Assembly: GCA_937988885.1 (NCBI GenBank)
Contig: CALKHR010000133.1
Location: forward strand, 1 to 51,266
Source: an uncultured Roseiflexaceae bacterium
GTDB lineage: Bacteria; Chloroflexota; Chloroflexia; Chloroflexales; Roseiflexaceae
DNA: 51,266 bases
Reading direction: 5' to 3'
Each line of letters begins with the position of its first letter. Position 1 is the first letter of the stretch. The translations under genes were made by a program, and so were the position numbers. Shown here piece after piece: positions 25,482 to 34,200 of this stretch. The notes beneath the pieces are model-generated. The model did not search any database, was not told where the DNA came from, and saw only the letters and a program-made list of their open reading frames with translations.

Positions 25482-26438
25482 CTATTGCTCGCCCGCAAGG
25501 CGGTACAGTAGGGCCATGCGCAACGCAACACCGTTCGTCACCTGTTGTTCGATCACCGATTGGGCCGAAACGGCAACATCGGGCGAGATCTCGACGCCCT
25601 CGTTCATCGGGCCAGGGTGCATCACCAAGCAATTCGGCTTGGCGAGCTTGACGCGCTCGGGAGTGATGGCGAACAGGCGCGAGTACTCGCGCAACGAGGG
25701 CAGCAAGCCGCTCTGCTGGCGTTCTTTCTGGAGCCGCAGCGTCATAATCACATCGGCATCTTTGAGCGATTCGTCGAGATGATTGGTGATAGTGAGGCTC
25801 GGCCAATTGCGCAGCCAGAACTCCGCCGGGCCAAGCAGCGTGTTCGGCGCGCAGAGCGTCACGTGAGCGCCCATCTTGAGCATGCCCCAGATGTTTGAGC
25901 GAGCCACGCGGCTGTGAATGATGTCGCCCACGATGACGATCTTCAAGCCGGCGATGGTGCCGAGCCGCTCTTGGATGGTGAACAGGTCCAGCAGCGCCTG
26001 GCTCGGGTGCGCGTGGCGACCGTCGCCAGCGTTGATCACCGAGCCTTTAAAGTGCTGAGCGGCGAGGTAGGGCGCGCCCGATTCGGAGTGCCGCATCACG
26101 ATGATGCTGGTGCCGAGCGCCTGCAGCGTGCGCACCGTGTCGATCAGCGATTCGCCCTTCTCGATGCTGCTGCCCTTGGCCGACATATTGACCACGTTGG
26201 CCGAGAGCGCCTTGGCAGCTAGCTCGAACGAGATACGAGTGCGTGTGCTCTCCTCGAAGAACAGATTCACGACATTGACGCCACGCAACGCTGGCGCCTG
26301 CGGGATCGGTCGCCCGAGGATCTCCTTCATGCTTTGCGTGGTTTCAAGGATTTCGTTGATCTCGTCGGCTGTGAAATCGTCGAGATCCAAGATATGTTTT
26401 CGCCTGGAAGTGGCAGTATTTTGTTGTATTGTGCTCAT
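25482..26438 (-). CDS. pyrB: aspartate carbamoyltransferase catalytic chain
   Basis: Protein of 318 residues. Carbamoyl-phosphate site S-T-R-T-R-I-S-F-E near 57-65, loop K-G-S-S-I-E-K-G-E-S, and H-P-S-Q-A-L-L-D in the carbamoyl-phosphate-binding region. The aspartate-side loop is M-T-L-R-L-Q-K-E-R, and M-H-P-G-P-M-N-E-G follows near the end. No regulatory pyrI is present. The ATG at 26438 is preferred; an in-frame GTG at 26462 would add eight residues. It is the second gene of the operon, after pyrR. Confidence 0.95.
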   Translation of the reverse strand: MSTIQQNTATSRRKHILDLDDFTADEINEILETTQSMKEILGRPIPQAPALRGVNVVNLFFEESTRTRISFELAAKALSANVVNMSAKGSSIEKGESLIDTVRTLQALGTSIIVMRHSESGAPYLAAQHFKGSVINAGDGRHAHPSQALLDLFTIQERLGTIAGLKIVIVGDIIHSRVARSNIWGMLKMGAHVTLCAPNTLLGPAEFWLRNWPSLTITNHLDESLKDADVIMTLRLQKERQQSGLLPSLREYSRLFAITPERVKLAKPNCLVMHPGPMNEGVEISPDVAVSAQSVIEQQVTNGVALRMALLYRLAGEQ

Positions 26439-26507
26439 AATGTTGCTTTCTGGTGATGTCACGCTTAATGTGAGCGAAAGGTGGCAGCGATGCGAGAAGC
26501 ATCACAT

Positions 26508-27053
26508 TTAAGACTCATTGCGCACGATAAACACGCCGTCCTCCACACCATCCACCTCGCGTAGGCGTGTCTCGATTACCTCATCGCTGGAGGTTGGCAC
26601 GTTCTTGCCTACGAAATCGGCGCGGATGGGGAGTTCGCGGTGCCCGCGATCGACGAGCACAGCTAGCTGGATGCGGGCGGGCCGACCGATATCGGCGAGC
26701 GCGTCGAGCGCAGCACGCACGGTGCGGCCTGTGTACAGCACATCATCGACGAGCACGACTGTGCGCTGGCTAATGTCGGTAGGAATGTTGGTGGAGCGAA
26801 CGATCGGCGCGGGACCAACGCGCAGCCGCAAATCATCGCGGTAGAGCGTGATATCGAGGATGCCAACCGGGACGCGAATGCCCTCAAAATCGGAGATCGT
26901 ATGAGCGAGGCGTTCGGCCAGCGGCGCACCGCGTCGTCGAATGCCAACTAGCACAACGTCGCGTACACCACCGTTGCGCTCGGCAATCTCGTGGGCAATG
27001 CGGGTGACGGCGCGGCGGATATCGTCGGAGGAAAGGATCTGCTTTTCACTCAT
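26508..27053 (-). CDS. pyrR: pyr operon RNA-binding attenuator / uracil phosphoribosyltransferase
   Basis: Protein of 181 residues, normal for PyrR. PRPP motif V-V-L-V-D-D-V-L-Y-T-G-R-T-V-R-A-A near 98-114, and the N-terminal half has G-I-R-R-R-G-A-P-L-A and I-T-L-Y-R-D-D-L typical of the family. In bacteria with attenuated pyr operons it binds an RNA element in the leader when UMP is high and lets a terminator form. Such an element and terminator are found directly upstream, so the gene should control its own operon. Start at 27053 (M-S-E-K-Q-I); a GTG three codons up is possible. Confidence 0.95.
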   Translation of the reverse strand: MSEKQILSSDDIRRAVTRIAHEIAERNGGVRDVVLVGIRRRGAPLAERLAHTISDFEGIRVPVGILDITLYRDDLRLRVGPAPIVRSTNIPTDISQRTVVLVDDVLYTGRTVRAALDALADIGRPARIQLAVLVDRGHRELPIRADFVGKNVPTSSDEVIETRLREVDGVEDGVFIVRNES

Positions 27054-27106
27054 CGTAAACACCCATTACCTGCGGCACGTGTTGCAACGTGCGCTAGCGA
27101 GACAAC

Positions 27107-27140
27107 AAAAAACCCCACATCTGCCGAATGGCAGAGGGGG
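27107..27140 (-). terminator. attenuator terminator of the pyr operon
   Basis: On the minus strand: CCCCC, a spacer base, CTGCC, loop ATTC, GGCAG, four bulged bases, GGGG, then TTTTTT. It lies about 55 bases before pyrR and about 70 downstream of the PyrR-binding element, the order expected for PyrR attenuation. Confidence 0.8.
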
Positions 27141-27208
27141 CGATCGAACAGTATCTATAAAGATGGCTGTGCACAGCACAGCGATTGAGCAAGTCACACA
27201 TAGTTGTT

Positions 27209-27233
27209 GGTTCCTTTTCAGCCTCACAGGGCC
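27209..27233 (-). promoter_or_regulatory. PyrR-binding RNA element
   Basis: The minus strand reads GGCCCTGTGAGGCTG then AAAAGGAACC. The core TGTGAGGCTG followed by AAGG matches the PyrR-binding loop seen in pyr leaders of Bacillus and Mycobacterium. It lies between promoter and attenuator. Binding of PyrR-UMP here would favour termination. Confidence 0.8.
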
Positions 27234-27250
27234 GAATTAAAGGTACAACT

Positions 27251-27279
27251 ATGCTAACACGGCCCATCCCTCATGTCAA
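27251..27279 (-). promoter_or_regulatory. pyr operon promoter
   Basis: Minus strand TTGACA (27279-27274), 17-base spacer, TAGCAT (27256-27251). Transcription would start about 10 bases before the PyrR-binding element and give a leader of about 190 bases. Confidence 0.7.
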
Positions 27280-27418
27280 GCTTGGTTAAAATGTTTTTAC
27301 GGATGACGCTCGTAGAACGCTGCCCAAGCATGGCTTCAGAATGCGTTATATTCTTTTGGCATAGGCTAAACGCCCTTCACATCGGCACTGTGTGACCAGC
27401 TTTGGGAAAGATAAAAAT

Positions 27419-27451
27419 AAGGTCTCAGCACGCTTCAACGGCTGAGACCTT
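27419..27451 (-). terminator. intrinsic terminator after the cystathionine gamma-synthase gene
   Basis: Perfect 11-base stem AAGGTCTCAGC / GCTGAGACCTT, 11-base loop. On the minus strand it runs into TTATTTTTATC. Confidence 0.85.
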
Positions 27452-27482
27452 GCAAGCCTATCGGTTGGGGGATTAGGAAGCG

Positions 27483-28643
27483 TTACGAGGGCAGGTTGGC
27501 CAAGGCAGCTTCAAGATCGGCCAGCAGGTCGGCCTCGTCTTCGATGCCCACCGAGATGCGCACCAAGCCAGCCGGAACCTCCAACTCCGAGCCTGCCACA
27601 CTTGCGTGCGTCATAGCAGCCGGCAGCTCGATCAGACTCTCGACGCCACCCAGGCTCTCGGCCAGCGTGAACAGTTTGGTGCGCTCGACCAGGGCGCGTC
27701 CAGCCGCCTCGCCGCCCTTCAGGATCAGCGAGATCATCCCGCCGAAGCCGCTCATTTGGCGTTTGGCCAACTCGTGCTGCGGGTGCGAGGGCAAGCCCGG
27801 GTAGATCACCTTCTCGACCTGCGGGTGTTTTTCGAGGAACTTTGCGATAGCAAGGGCGTTTGATTCGTGGGCGCGCATTCGTACGGCCAGCGTTTTGATG
27901 CCGCGCAACACCAGCCACGAGTCGAACGGCCCGGGCACGCCACCCGCCGCATTCTGCAGGAACTTCAGCCGCTCGTACAGCGCTTGGTCGTTGAGCACCA
28001 CCGCGCCACCCACCACGTCGCTGTGGCCACCCAAATACTTGGTGGTGCTGTACAGCGTGATATCGGCACCGAGCGAGAGCGGACGCTGGAAGTACGGTGT
28101 GCCGAACGTGTTATCGACCACAGTGAGGATGCCCTTGGGCTTGGCGAGCGCCGTGATCGCGGCGATATCGGCAAGCTTCAGCATCGGGTTGGTGGGCGTC
28201 TCAAGCCAGATCAGCTTGGTCTCCGGGCGGATCGCCGCAGCTACGTGATCAACATCGCTGGTATCGACATAGTTGAAGGTGATGCCGAGGTGCTTGAACA
28301 CCTTATCGAACAGTCGGAACGTGCCGCCATAGACATCATCGCCGCAGATCACGTGGTCGCCCGCCGAAAGGCTCAGGGCGACGGTCGTCTCAGCGGCGAG
28401 GCCGGAGGCGAAGGCCAAACCGTATTTCCCGCCCTCCAAGGCCGCGAGCGCGACTTCGAGCGCGGTGCGGGTGGGGTTGCCGCTGCGGGCGTAATCGTAC
28501 CCTTTATTGACACCAACGGCATCTTGGGCGAACGTCGAGGTTTGGTAGATCGGCACACTCACCGCACCCGTCCCGGGATCGGGATCTTGTCCTGCGTGAA
28601 TGGCCCGAGTGGCAAAACCATATTCTGTGTGTTGCTCGCTCAT
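27483..28643 (-). CDS. cystathionine gamma-synthase/lyase family, PLP enzyme
   Basis: Protein of 386 residues. Family landmarks: A-T-R-A-I-H-A-G-Q at the N-terminus, Y-D-Y-A-R-S-G-N-P-T-R, G-L-A-F-A-S-G-L-A-A, L-E-T-P-T-N-P, V-V-D-N-T-F-G-T-P, and the PLP lysine in Y-S-T-T-K-Y-L-G-G-H-S-D. Then G-L-V-R-I-S-V-G-I-E-D closes the domain. Whether it runs as cystathionine gamma-synthase (metB) or gamma-lyase/O-acetylhomoserine enzyme is not clear from sequence alone. AAAGGAAG precedes the ATG. Single gene with its own terminator; a TATAAT (28684-28679) lies 36 bases upstream. Confidence 0.92.
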   Translation of the reverse strand: MSEQHTEYGFATRAIHAGQDPDPGTGAVSVPIYQTSTFAQDAVGVNKGYDYARSGNPTRTALEVALAALEGGKYGLAFASGLAAETTVALSLSAGDHVICGDDVYGGTFRLFDKVFKHLGITFNYVDTSDVDHVAAAIRPETKLIWLETPTNPMLKLADIAAITALAKPKGILTVVDNTFGTPYFQRPLSLGADITLYSTTKYLGGHSDVVGGAVVLNDQALYERLKFLQNAAGGVPGPFDSWLVLRGIKTLAVRMRAHESNALAIAKFLEKHPQVEKVIYPGLPSHPQHELAKRQMSGFGGMISLILKGGEAAGRALVERTKLFTLAESLGGVESLIELPAAMTHASVAGSELEVPAGLVRISVGIEDEADLLADLEAALANLPS

Positions 28644-28892
28644 ATATCTTCCTTTGCTGTGAAACTGATGCTGCCAGGATTATAGCACTCTCGCTTCTTT
28701 AGGGCATGCTGCTGCGTTGACAGCCGGATCGCAACGTGTCATAATCGGCACAACTTGGGCTTGCTTGCCATGCGTGATCAGCACGATCTGGCCCGTATTC
28801 CTGCTGAAGATGCGGGTTTCGGTTGCGGGTAGCTTCGCCGCGTGGTACGGTTGTGCGCCGAGATACTCTGATGATCATTGAGGAGCGATGAG

Positions 28893-29624
28893 ATGACTCG
28901 TATCGATAATCGTGCGCCCGGAGAGCTGCGCCCCATTCGCATCACGCTGGACAGTTTTGGCTATGCCGAGGGTAGCGCTCTGATCGAGTTCGGCAGCACG
29001 AGCGTATTGTGCGCCGCAAGCGTCGAGGAGAGTGTGCCACCCTGGCTACGTGGCCGAGGCCAAGGTTGGGTGACAGGCGAATATGCGCTGTTGCCGCGCT
29101 CGACCAACACGCGCAATCGGCGCGAGCGCAATGGGCCAGCGGGCCGCACTCAGGAGATCCAACGCCTGATCGGGCGCTCGCTGCGGGCCGCCGTAGATCT
29201 GACGCTATTGGGTGAGCGCACCATCACCGTCGATTGCGATGTGTTGCAGGCCGATGGTGGCACACGCACGGCTGCGATTACGGGCGGCTGTGTGGCGCTG
29301 GCGCTGGCGCTGCACCGCTTGGTGGAGCAGCAACTGCTCGAAACCAACCCGCTGGTGCAGATGGTCGCTGCCGTAAGCGCTGGCTTTGTGGAGGGCGTCG
29401 CGTTGCTCGATCTGAACTACAGCGAGGATAGCAACGCCGAACTCGATTGCAACGTGGTGCAGACGAGCTCCGGCGCGCTGATCGAGTTGCAGTGTACGGC
29501 GGAGCAACGGGCGATCAGCCGGGCCGAACTGAACACGCTGCTTGATTTGGCGGATGCGGGGATCGCGCAACTCTTGGCTGTACAGCGCGCTGTTTTAGCG
29601 CAGGCCGGGGTATCTGTGCTATAA
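28893..29624 (+). CDS. rph: ribonuclease PH
   Basis: Protein of 243 residues, normal length. N-terminal R-I-D-N-R-A-P-G-E-L-R-P-I, then G-S-A-L-I-E-F-G-S-T-S-V-L-C, the phosphate-site region T-N-T-R-N-R-R-E-R with G-R-T-Q-E-I-Q-R-L-I-G-R-S-L-R, and D-C-D-V-L-Q-A-D-G-G-T-R-T. It trims 3-prime ends of tRNA precursors using phosphate. GAGGAG lies seven bases before the ATG at 28893. It is followed 92 bases later by a TPR-protein gene on the same strand. Confidence 0.95.
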   Translation: MTRIDNRAPGELRPIRITLDSFGYAEGSALIEFGSTSVLCAASVEESVPPWLRGRGQGWVTGEYALLPRSTNTRNRRERNGPAGRTQEIQRLIGRSLRAAVDLTLLGERTITVDCDVLQADGGTRTAAITGGCVALALALHRLVEQQLLETNPLVQMVAAVSAGFVEGVALLDLNYSEDSNAELDCNVVQTSSGALIELQCTAEQRAISRAELNTLLDLADAGIAQLLAVQRAVLAQAGVSVL

Positions 29625-29716
29625 TTCGAACGCAACCAATGCCAAATTCACATTAGTGGCTGCTTGTTCACTATACTTGCTTGATACGGTATCGTAGTCG
29701 CCCAAGCGAGGCGTCG

Positions 29717-30967
29717 ATGCTTGAAGAGATTCAACGTAGGGAAGCGTTGATCCATTTCCAACGCGGTCTCGTTTTAGAGCGCGCTCATCGGGTGAAGGAG
29801 GCGGTCAAAGAGTATCGCCGAGCGATCTCCCACGATCCACATCTGCGTGAAGCCCACGATGCACTAGGTTTTTATTATCAGCGCCACGGTCTGCTCGCCA
29901 AGGCTGCCGAGGAATTTCGGATTGTTGCGAACCTCGACGATGATTTCCTGGCGCACTTCAACCTTGGGTATGTGCTGCTCGAGTTGGAACGCTTCGATGA
30001 GGCGATCGCCGCATTCCAACGCTGTATCGAGCTTGAGCCCGAGAACGTGGCGGTTCACTACGAACTTGGCTACATCGCCTATCTTCAGGGCGATTACCGC
30101 ACGGCGCTGGAGCGGATGCGGCTGCCGTTGCTGCAGTACCCCGACGATTGGGAAGTGTATTATCTGATCGGCAACTGCCACCTGCGGCTGGGCGAGTACG
30201 ATGCGGCGCTCGATAGCTACGTTGAGGCGCTTGCGTTGGCTTCGCAAAGCCCGGCGCAGGCCCAACTGCGCGAGCGGATCGCTGTGGTCGAGCGCTACCG
30301 CATGATCGGGCAGCTGAACGGTGCCAAGGATCGGCTGTATGCCGAGCATGGCGTTGTGTATCTCGGTTCAGCTCGGGATAACGGCCTGCAACTCGGTGTG
30401 ATGCAGGAGTATCACCTCACCTTCCCCGATATCGGCATTACGCTGCGGCGCTTTTTGGCGCTGTGCGATGCTCGCGGCTGGCAGTTCTCCTGCGTGGTGG
30501 CGCTTGATCGGGTGGCCGAGCCGTTGGCCTCCGCGTTGGCGCAGTTGTTGAGCATCGAGCTTCGTGGCGCGCACCAAGTGCAGAGCGACGAGGTGCCGTT
30601 GGTGGTGATGGCGGTGGGCCGCGAGGCGGAATTGCTCGACCTCGCGCTGGAGCGGATCGCTGGCCGTGCGGTGACGTTCTGCTTGGCGTTGAACTGGTTG
30701 CGGCGCCGGATGGTGTTCCCCGATGTGATGGGGGTTATGGTGCAAGGGGCCTGTAGCGTGCCCTGGGAGCCGCATATGCGGCGGTTGCGCTCGGATGGGG
30801 CGCCCACCGAGTTGTTGCAGTCGTGCCTGTCGAACGCGACTCAACACATTTTGCTCGCGGTTCACGATGCCCCTGAGGAACAGAACCTCGAACAACAAGT
30901 ACAGTATTACTGCCTCAATGATCGACTACGGTTTGCCTCTTACATCTCTTGCCTCTCCGCTACGTGA
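29717..30967 (+). CDS. TPR-repeat protein with unknown C-terminal domain
   Basis: Protein of 416 residues. The first 190 residues hold about five tetratricopeptide repeats, with clear units such as A-H-D-A-L-G-F-Y-Y-Q-R-H-G, A-H-F-N-L-G-Y-V-L-L-E-L-E-R-F-D-E-A-I-A and V-Y-Y-L-I-G-N-C-H-L-R-L-G-E-Y-D-A-A. The last 210 residues form a separate alpha/beta domain (Y-L-G-S-A-R-D-N-G onward) with a W-Q-F-S-C-V-V-A-L strand; I do not recognise it. No signal peptide. GCGAGG lies before the ATG at 29717, and the M-L-E-E-I start fits the first helix. Likely a scaffold protein. Confidence 0.75.
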   Translation: MLEEIQRREALIHFQRGLVLERAHRVKEAVKEYRRAISHDPHLREAHDALGFYYQRHGLLAKAAEEFRIVANLDDDFLAHFNLGYVLLELERFDEAIAAFQRCIELEPENVAVHYELGYIAYLQGDYRTALERMRLPLLQYPDDWEVYYLIGNCHLRLGEYDAALDSYVEALALASQSPAQAQLRERIAVVERYRMIGQLNGAKDRLYAEHGVVYLGSARDNGLQLGVMQEYHLTFPDIGITLRRFLALCDARGWQFSCVVALDRVAEPLASALAQLLSIELRGAHQVQSDEVPLVVMAVGREAELLDLALERIAGRAVTFCLALNWLRRRMVFPDVMGVMVQGACSVPWEPHMRRLRSDGAPTELLQSCLSNATQHILLAVHDAPEEQNLEQQVQYYCLNDRLRFASYISCLSAT

Positions 30968-31003
30968 TGATCCTTTCTCTACTCCTTTAGATTGAACAAT
31001 TTG

Positions 31004-31022
31004 CAACCTTACGGTAGGGTTG
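31004..31022 (+). terminator. short hairpin after the TPR gene
   Basis: CAACCTTA-CGG-TAGGGTTG, eight pairs with one wobble, 37 bases past the stop, followed by TATTT. A second small hairpin GGGG/CCCC with TTTT follows at 31048-31066. Either may terminate. The rest of the gap to 31252 shows no gene. Confidence 0.45.
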
Positions 31023-31252
31023 TATTTCCCATTGCAATCGGTTCCGTGGGGATGTCAACCCCTTTTGGCCTATGCTTGATGACAGATCTTTTACAGATCG
31101 ATCATAATTTGCATAGATATCGGCCCCGTTTATTTATGTGTCTTATGCGACAATAACAGAGGCGGCTTTTAACGAGCTGTATACCCTTATGTTTTGTGGC
31201 CCAATGCGTTTATTGCACTTTTTACTTTAACTTTTAGCATTGAGGAAATCGC

Positions 31253-34200
31253 ATGGACACTGCCCCGTCTTTTCTTCGAACAGCCACACAGCGCAGCTTT
31301 CATTTGCTGTTTGCAGCATTGTTAGCTCTGTCGCTGGTATTACAAGTGGCTCCAGCACAGGTTGCCTTAGCGGCTGGCCACGACGATCTTGCGAATGCGA
31401 CGGAGATCATACCGCCGTTGCTCAACGATTCAACCAATACCACCGGAGCAAGTCGTGACACTGGTGAGATTGGCGGGAATAATGGTACGTGTAATTTCCC
31501 TGCCATCGGCAATACACGTAGTGTGTGGTATCGCTATTCACCTACAAGCGATGGGTTTTTGTACTTGGATACCTTTGGTTCCAATTACGATACTGTGCTA
31601 GAGGTGTTTAGTGGCCCTGCAACGCCGACCTTTGCTCAACTCACCAGTTTGTTGTGCAACGACGATGCTGGGACTACTAGCCAATCGGCATTGGTTGTGC
31701 CTGTGACGAGCGGTACGCACTACTACATTGTGGTGCGGCGTTTTGGTGGTGGTCTTGGTGGGGATCTGGTCTTTTCGGCGACGTTCGATACCACGCTCCA
31801 TATTTATGTTGATCAGGTGAATGGTCTCGCAACGAACCCTGGTACGCAGGAGCGCCCGCTGAAGACAATCCAACAGGGTATCAATGCTGCGCAACCCAAT
31901 AGCAGTGTTGTGCATATTGTGAGTACTGGTGAGCACGGCGAGGCGGTGGTTATTAACAAGAGCTTGACGCTCGATGCGCCAACTGATGCGGTTTCGGTGA
32001 ACAGCTTCACGCTCAATGCTGGTGCTGACGTAACGCTAACCGGCAGCGCGATCACCGCGCCGGTAGTGAATGTGAACAGCGGCGCTTCCATTCAGCAGGG
32101 TATTTCGCTGGTTGGCCTCAACGGCTCGGTGAATGTTGGCAACGGCACCTTTGCCGAGAATGTCACGATCGCCAAGCCTTTGACCTTGATCGCAGTTAAT
32201 GAAGGCTCAGCTACTATCGAACCTGCGTCTGGTAATGCGGTTACGATTAGCGTTGCGAATGTGATCGTTCGCGGCTTGAATCTGAAAGCGTCAGCGGGAA
32301 CTGCCGTCAATATCACTGGTGGCTCCAATATCACCGTGCAACGGAACAATATTACGGATTCCACCAATGGTGTTGCGAACAGTACTGCGACGATTGTTAA
32401 CGCACAGAGTAACTATTGGGGCGATGCCTCTGGTCCTACTCACGCTTCCAACCCTGGTGGTTCAGGGACAAACGTGAGCAATAATGTCAGCTACCGCCCG
32501 TGGTGTAGCGCGCCGATCCCAACATGTGGTGCGCTTTCGGGTGAGGCTACGAAGTTGGTCTTTAGCACTTCGCCAGGCAATAGCACTGCAGCCCAGCCTT
32601 TGTCGCCTCAACCAGTTGTACAGGTGCAGGATAACGCTAACAACATCGATACCTCCTACATCGGTTCGGTGACGATTGCGATCGACACCAACCCAGGTGG
32701 CGGCACGTTGGCGGGCACGCTCACAGTTCCGGTCGTGAACGGTGAAGCTGTCTTTACCGATTTGTCGATCGATAAAGTTGGCACTGGCTATACGCTGATT
32801 GCTACCAGTGGAAGTTTGACCTCGGCTACTAGCACTGCGTTCGATATCACAGCGGGTCCGGTTACTCAATTGGTGTTCACGCAGCAGCCCACCGACACTG
32901 AGGCTGGTGCGACGATCGCCCCGCCGATTGTTGTCGAGGCGCGTGATGCTGGTGGGAATGTCGTCACCAACTTCACGGGTTCTGTGATGATCGCGTTTGG
33001 CACCAACCCGGTTACGCCTGGCGGTGCAACTTTGTCGGGCACCACGGCGACGAATGCGGTGGCTGGCGTAGCGACGTTCAGTGATTTGAGCATCAATAAG
33101 CCAAGCACGTACACGCTCGTAGCCTCAATCTTGGGCCCTATTTTGCAGACATCGAACCAGTTTGTGATCTCGGCTGGTCCACCCACGAAGTTAGTGTTCA
33201 CAACTAGTCCGAGCGATACGCCTGCCACATCGCCGTTGGCACCCGCCCCGGTGGTGGAGGTGCGCGATGCTGCCGATAATGTGGTAACGGACTACAACGG
33301 TACGGTCACTATCGCGATCGATAACAACCCAAGCGCTGGTACGCTGAGCGGCACTACTACGGTGACGGTTGTGAATGGTGTGGCCACCTTTAGCAATCTG
33401 TCGATCGATAAGGCGGGCACTGGTTACACGCTCGTAGCTACCGGGGGCAGCTTGACCCAGGCTACCAGCACTGCGTTCGATATCACGGTTGGCGCTCCGG
33501 CTACGTTGGAGTTCTCGGTTCAGCCGAGCAATGCCATCGCTGGCGATGCAATCTCTCCAGCGATCGTCGTTCGGGTGCTCGATGCTGGTGGCAACCTGGT
33601 GACGTCGTATAACAGCGATGTTTCCTTGGGTATTCAGACTAACCCCGGCGGCGGCACATTCATCACTCCTGCTGCGGCGACGGTGGCTGCGTCGGGTGGT
33701 ATCGCAACCTTCAACAATATCGCGATCGATAAGAGTGGGGTTGGCTATGCGCTGCAGGCCACCAGTGAGAACCTGACGCCAGTCACTAGTGCGCCTTTCA
33801 ACATTACCCACGCTGCTGCGGCGGCCCTCGTCTTCCAGACATCGCCCGGCAATACCGAGGTGAACGCGAACTTGACCCCTGCGCCCGTGGTGCGGGTGGT
33901 CGATATATACGGCAATACGGTCACATCGGCGAACAATGCGATCACGCTTGGGTTCGACAACAATCCGACGGGCGCTGCGTTTGGTGGCGTAGGCTCGCTG
34001 ACGCTAAACGCAACTGCAGGTGAAGCAACCTTCAACGATATTTCGATCAATCAGATCGGTACTGGCTATACCTTGAAGGCTACGGCGGCTGCTCTGACGC
34101 CCGCTATCAGCAACCCATTCAATATCACCAAGTTGGGCGCAGCGGTGATAATCTCGGATCTGCTCCATACCTATGACGGCACGCCGAAGGCGGTCTCCGT

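Larger units (their letters stand above)
27054..27482. other. pyr leader and promoter region, plus metB-side terminator
   Basis: No gene seen. From right to left on the minus strand it holds the metB-like gene's terminator, an AT-rich spacer, the pyr promoter, the PyrR-binding element and the attenuator, each listed separately. Confidence 0.7.

Noticed and set aside
31048..31066. GGGG/CCCC element before the mosaic protein gene considered as a riboswitch
   Set aside because: Too short and lacking any riboswitch core (for example c-di-GMP motifs); a minor hairpin is the better reading.
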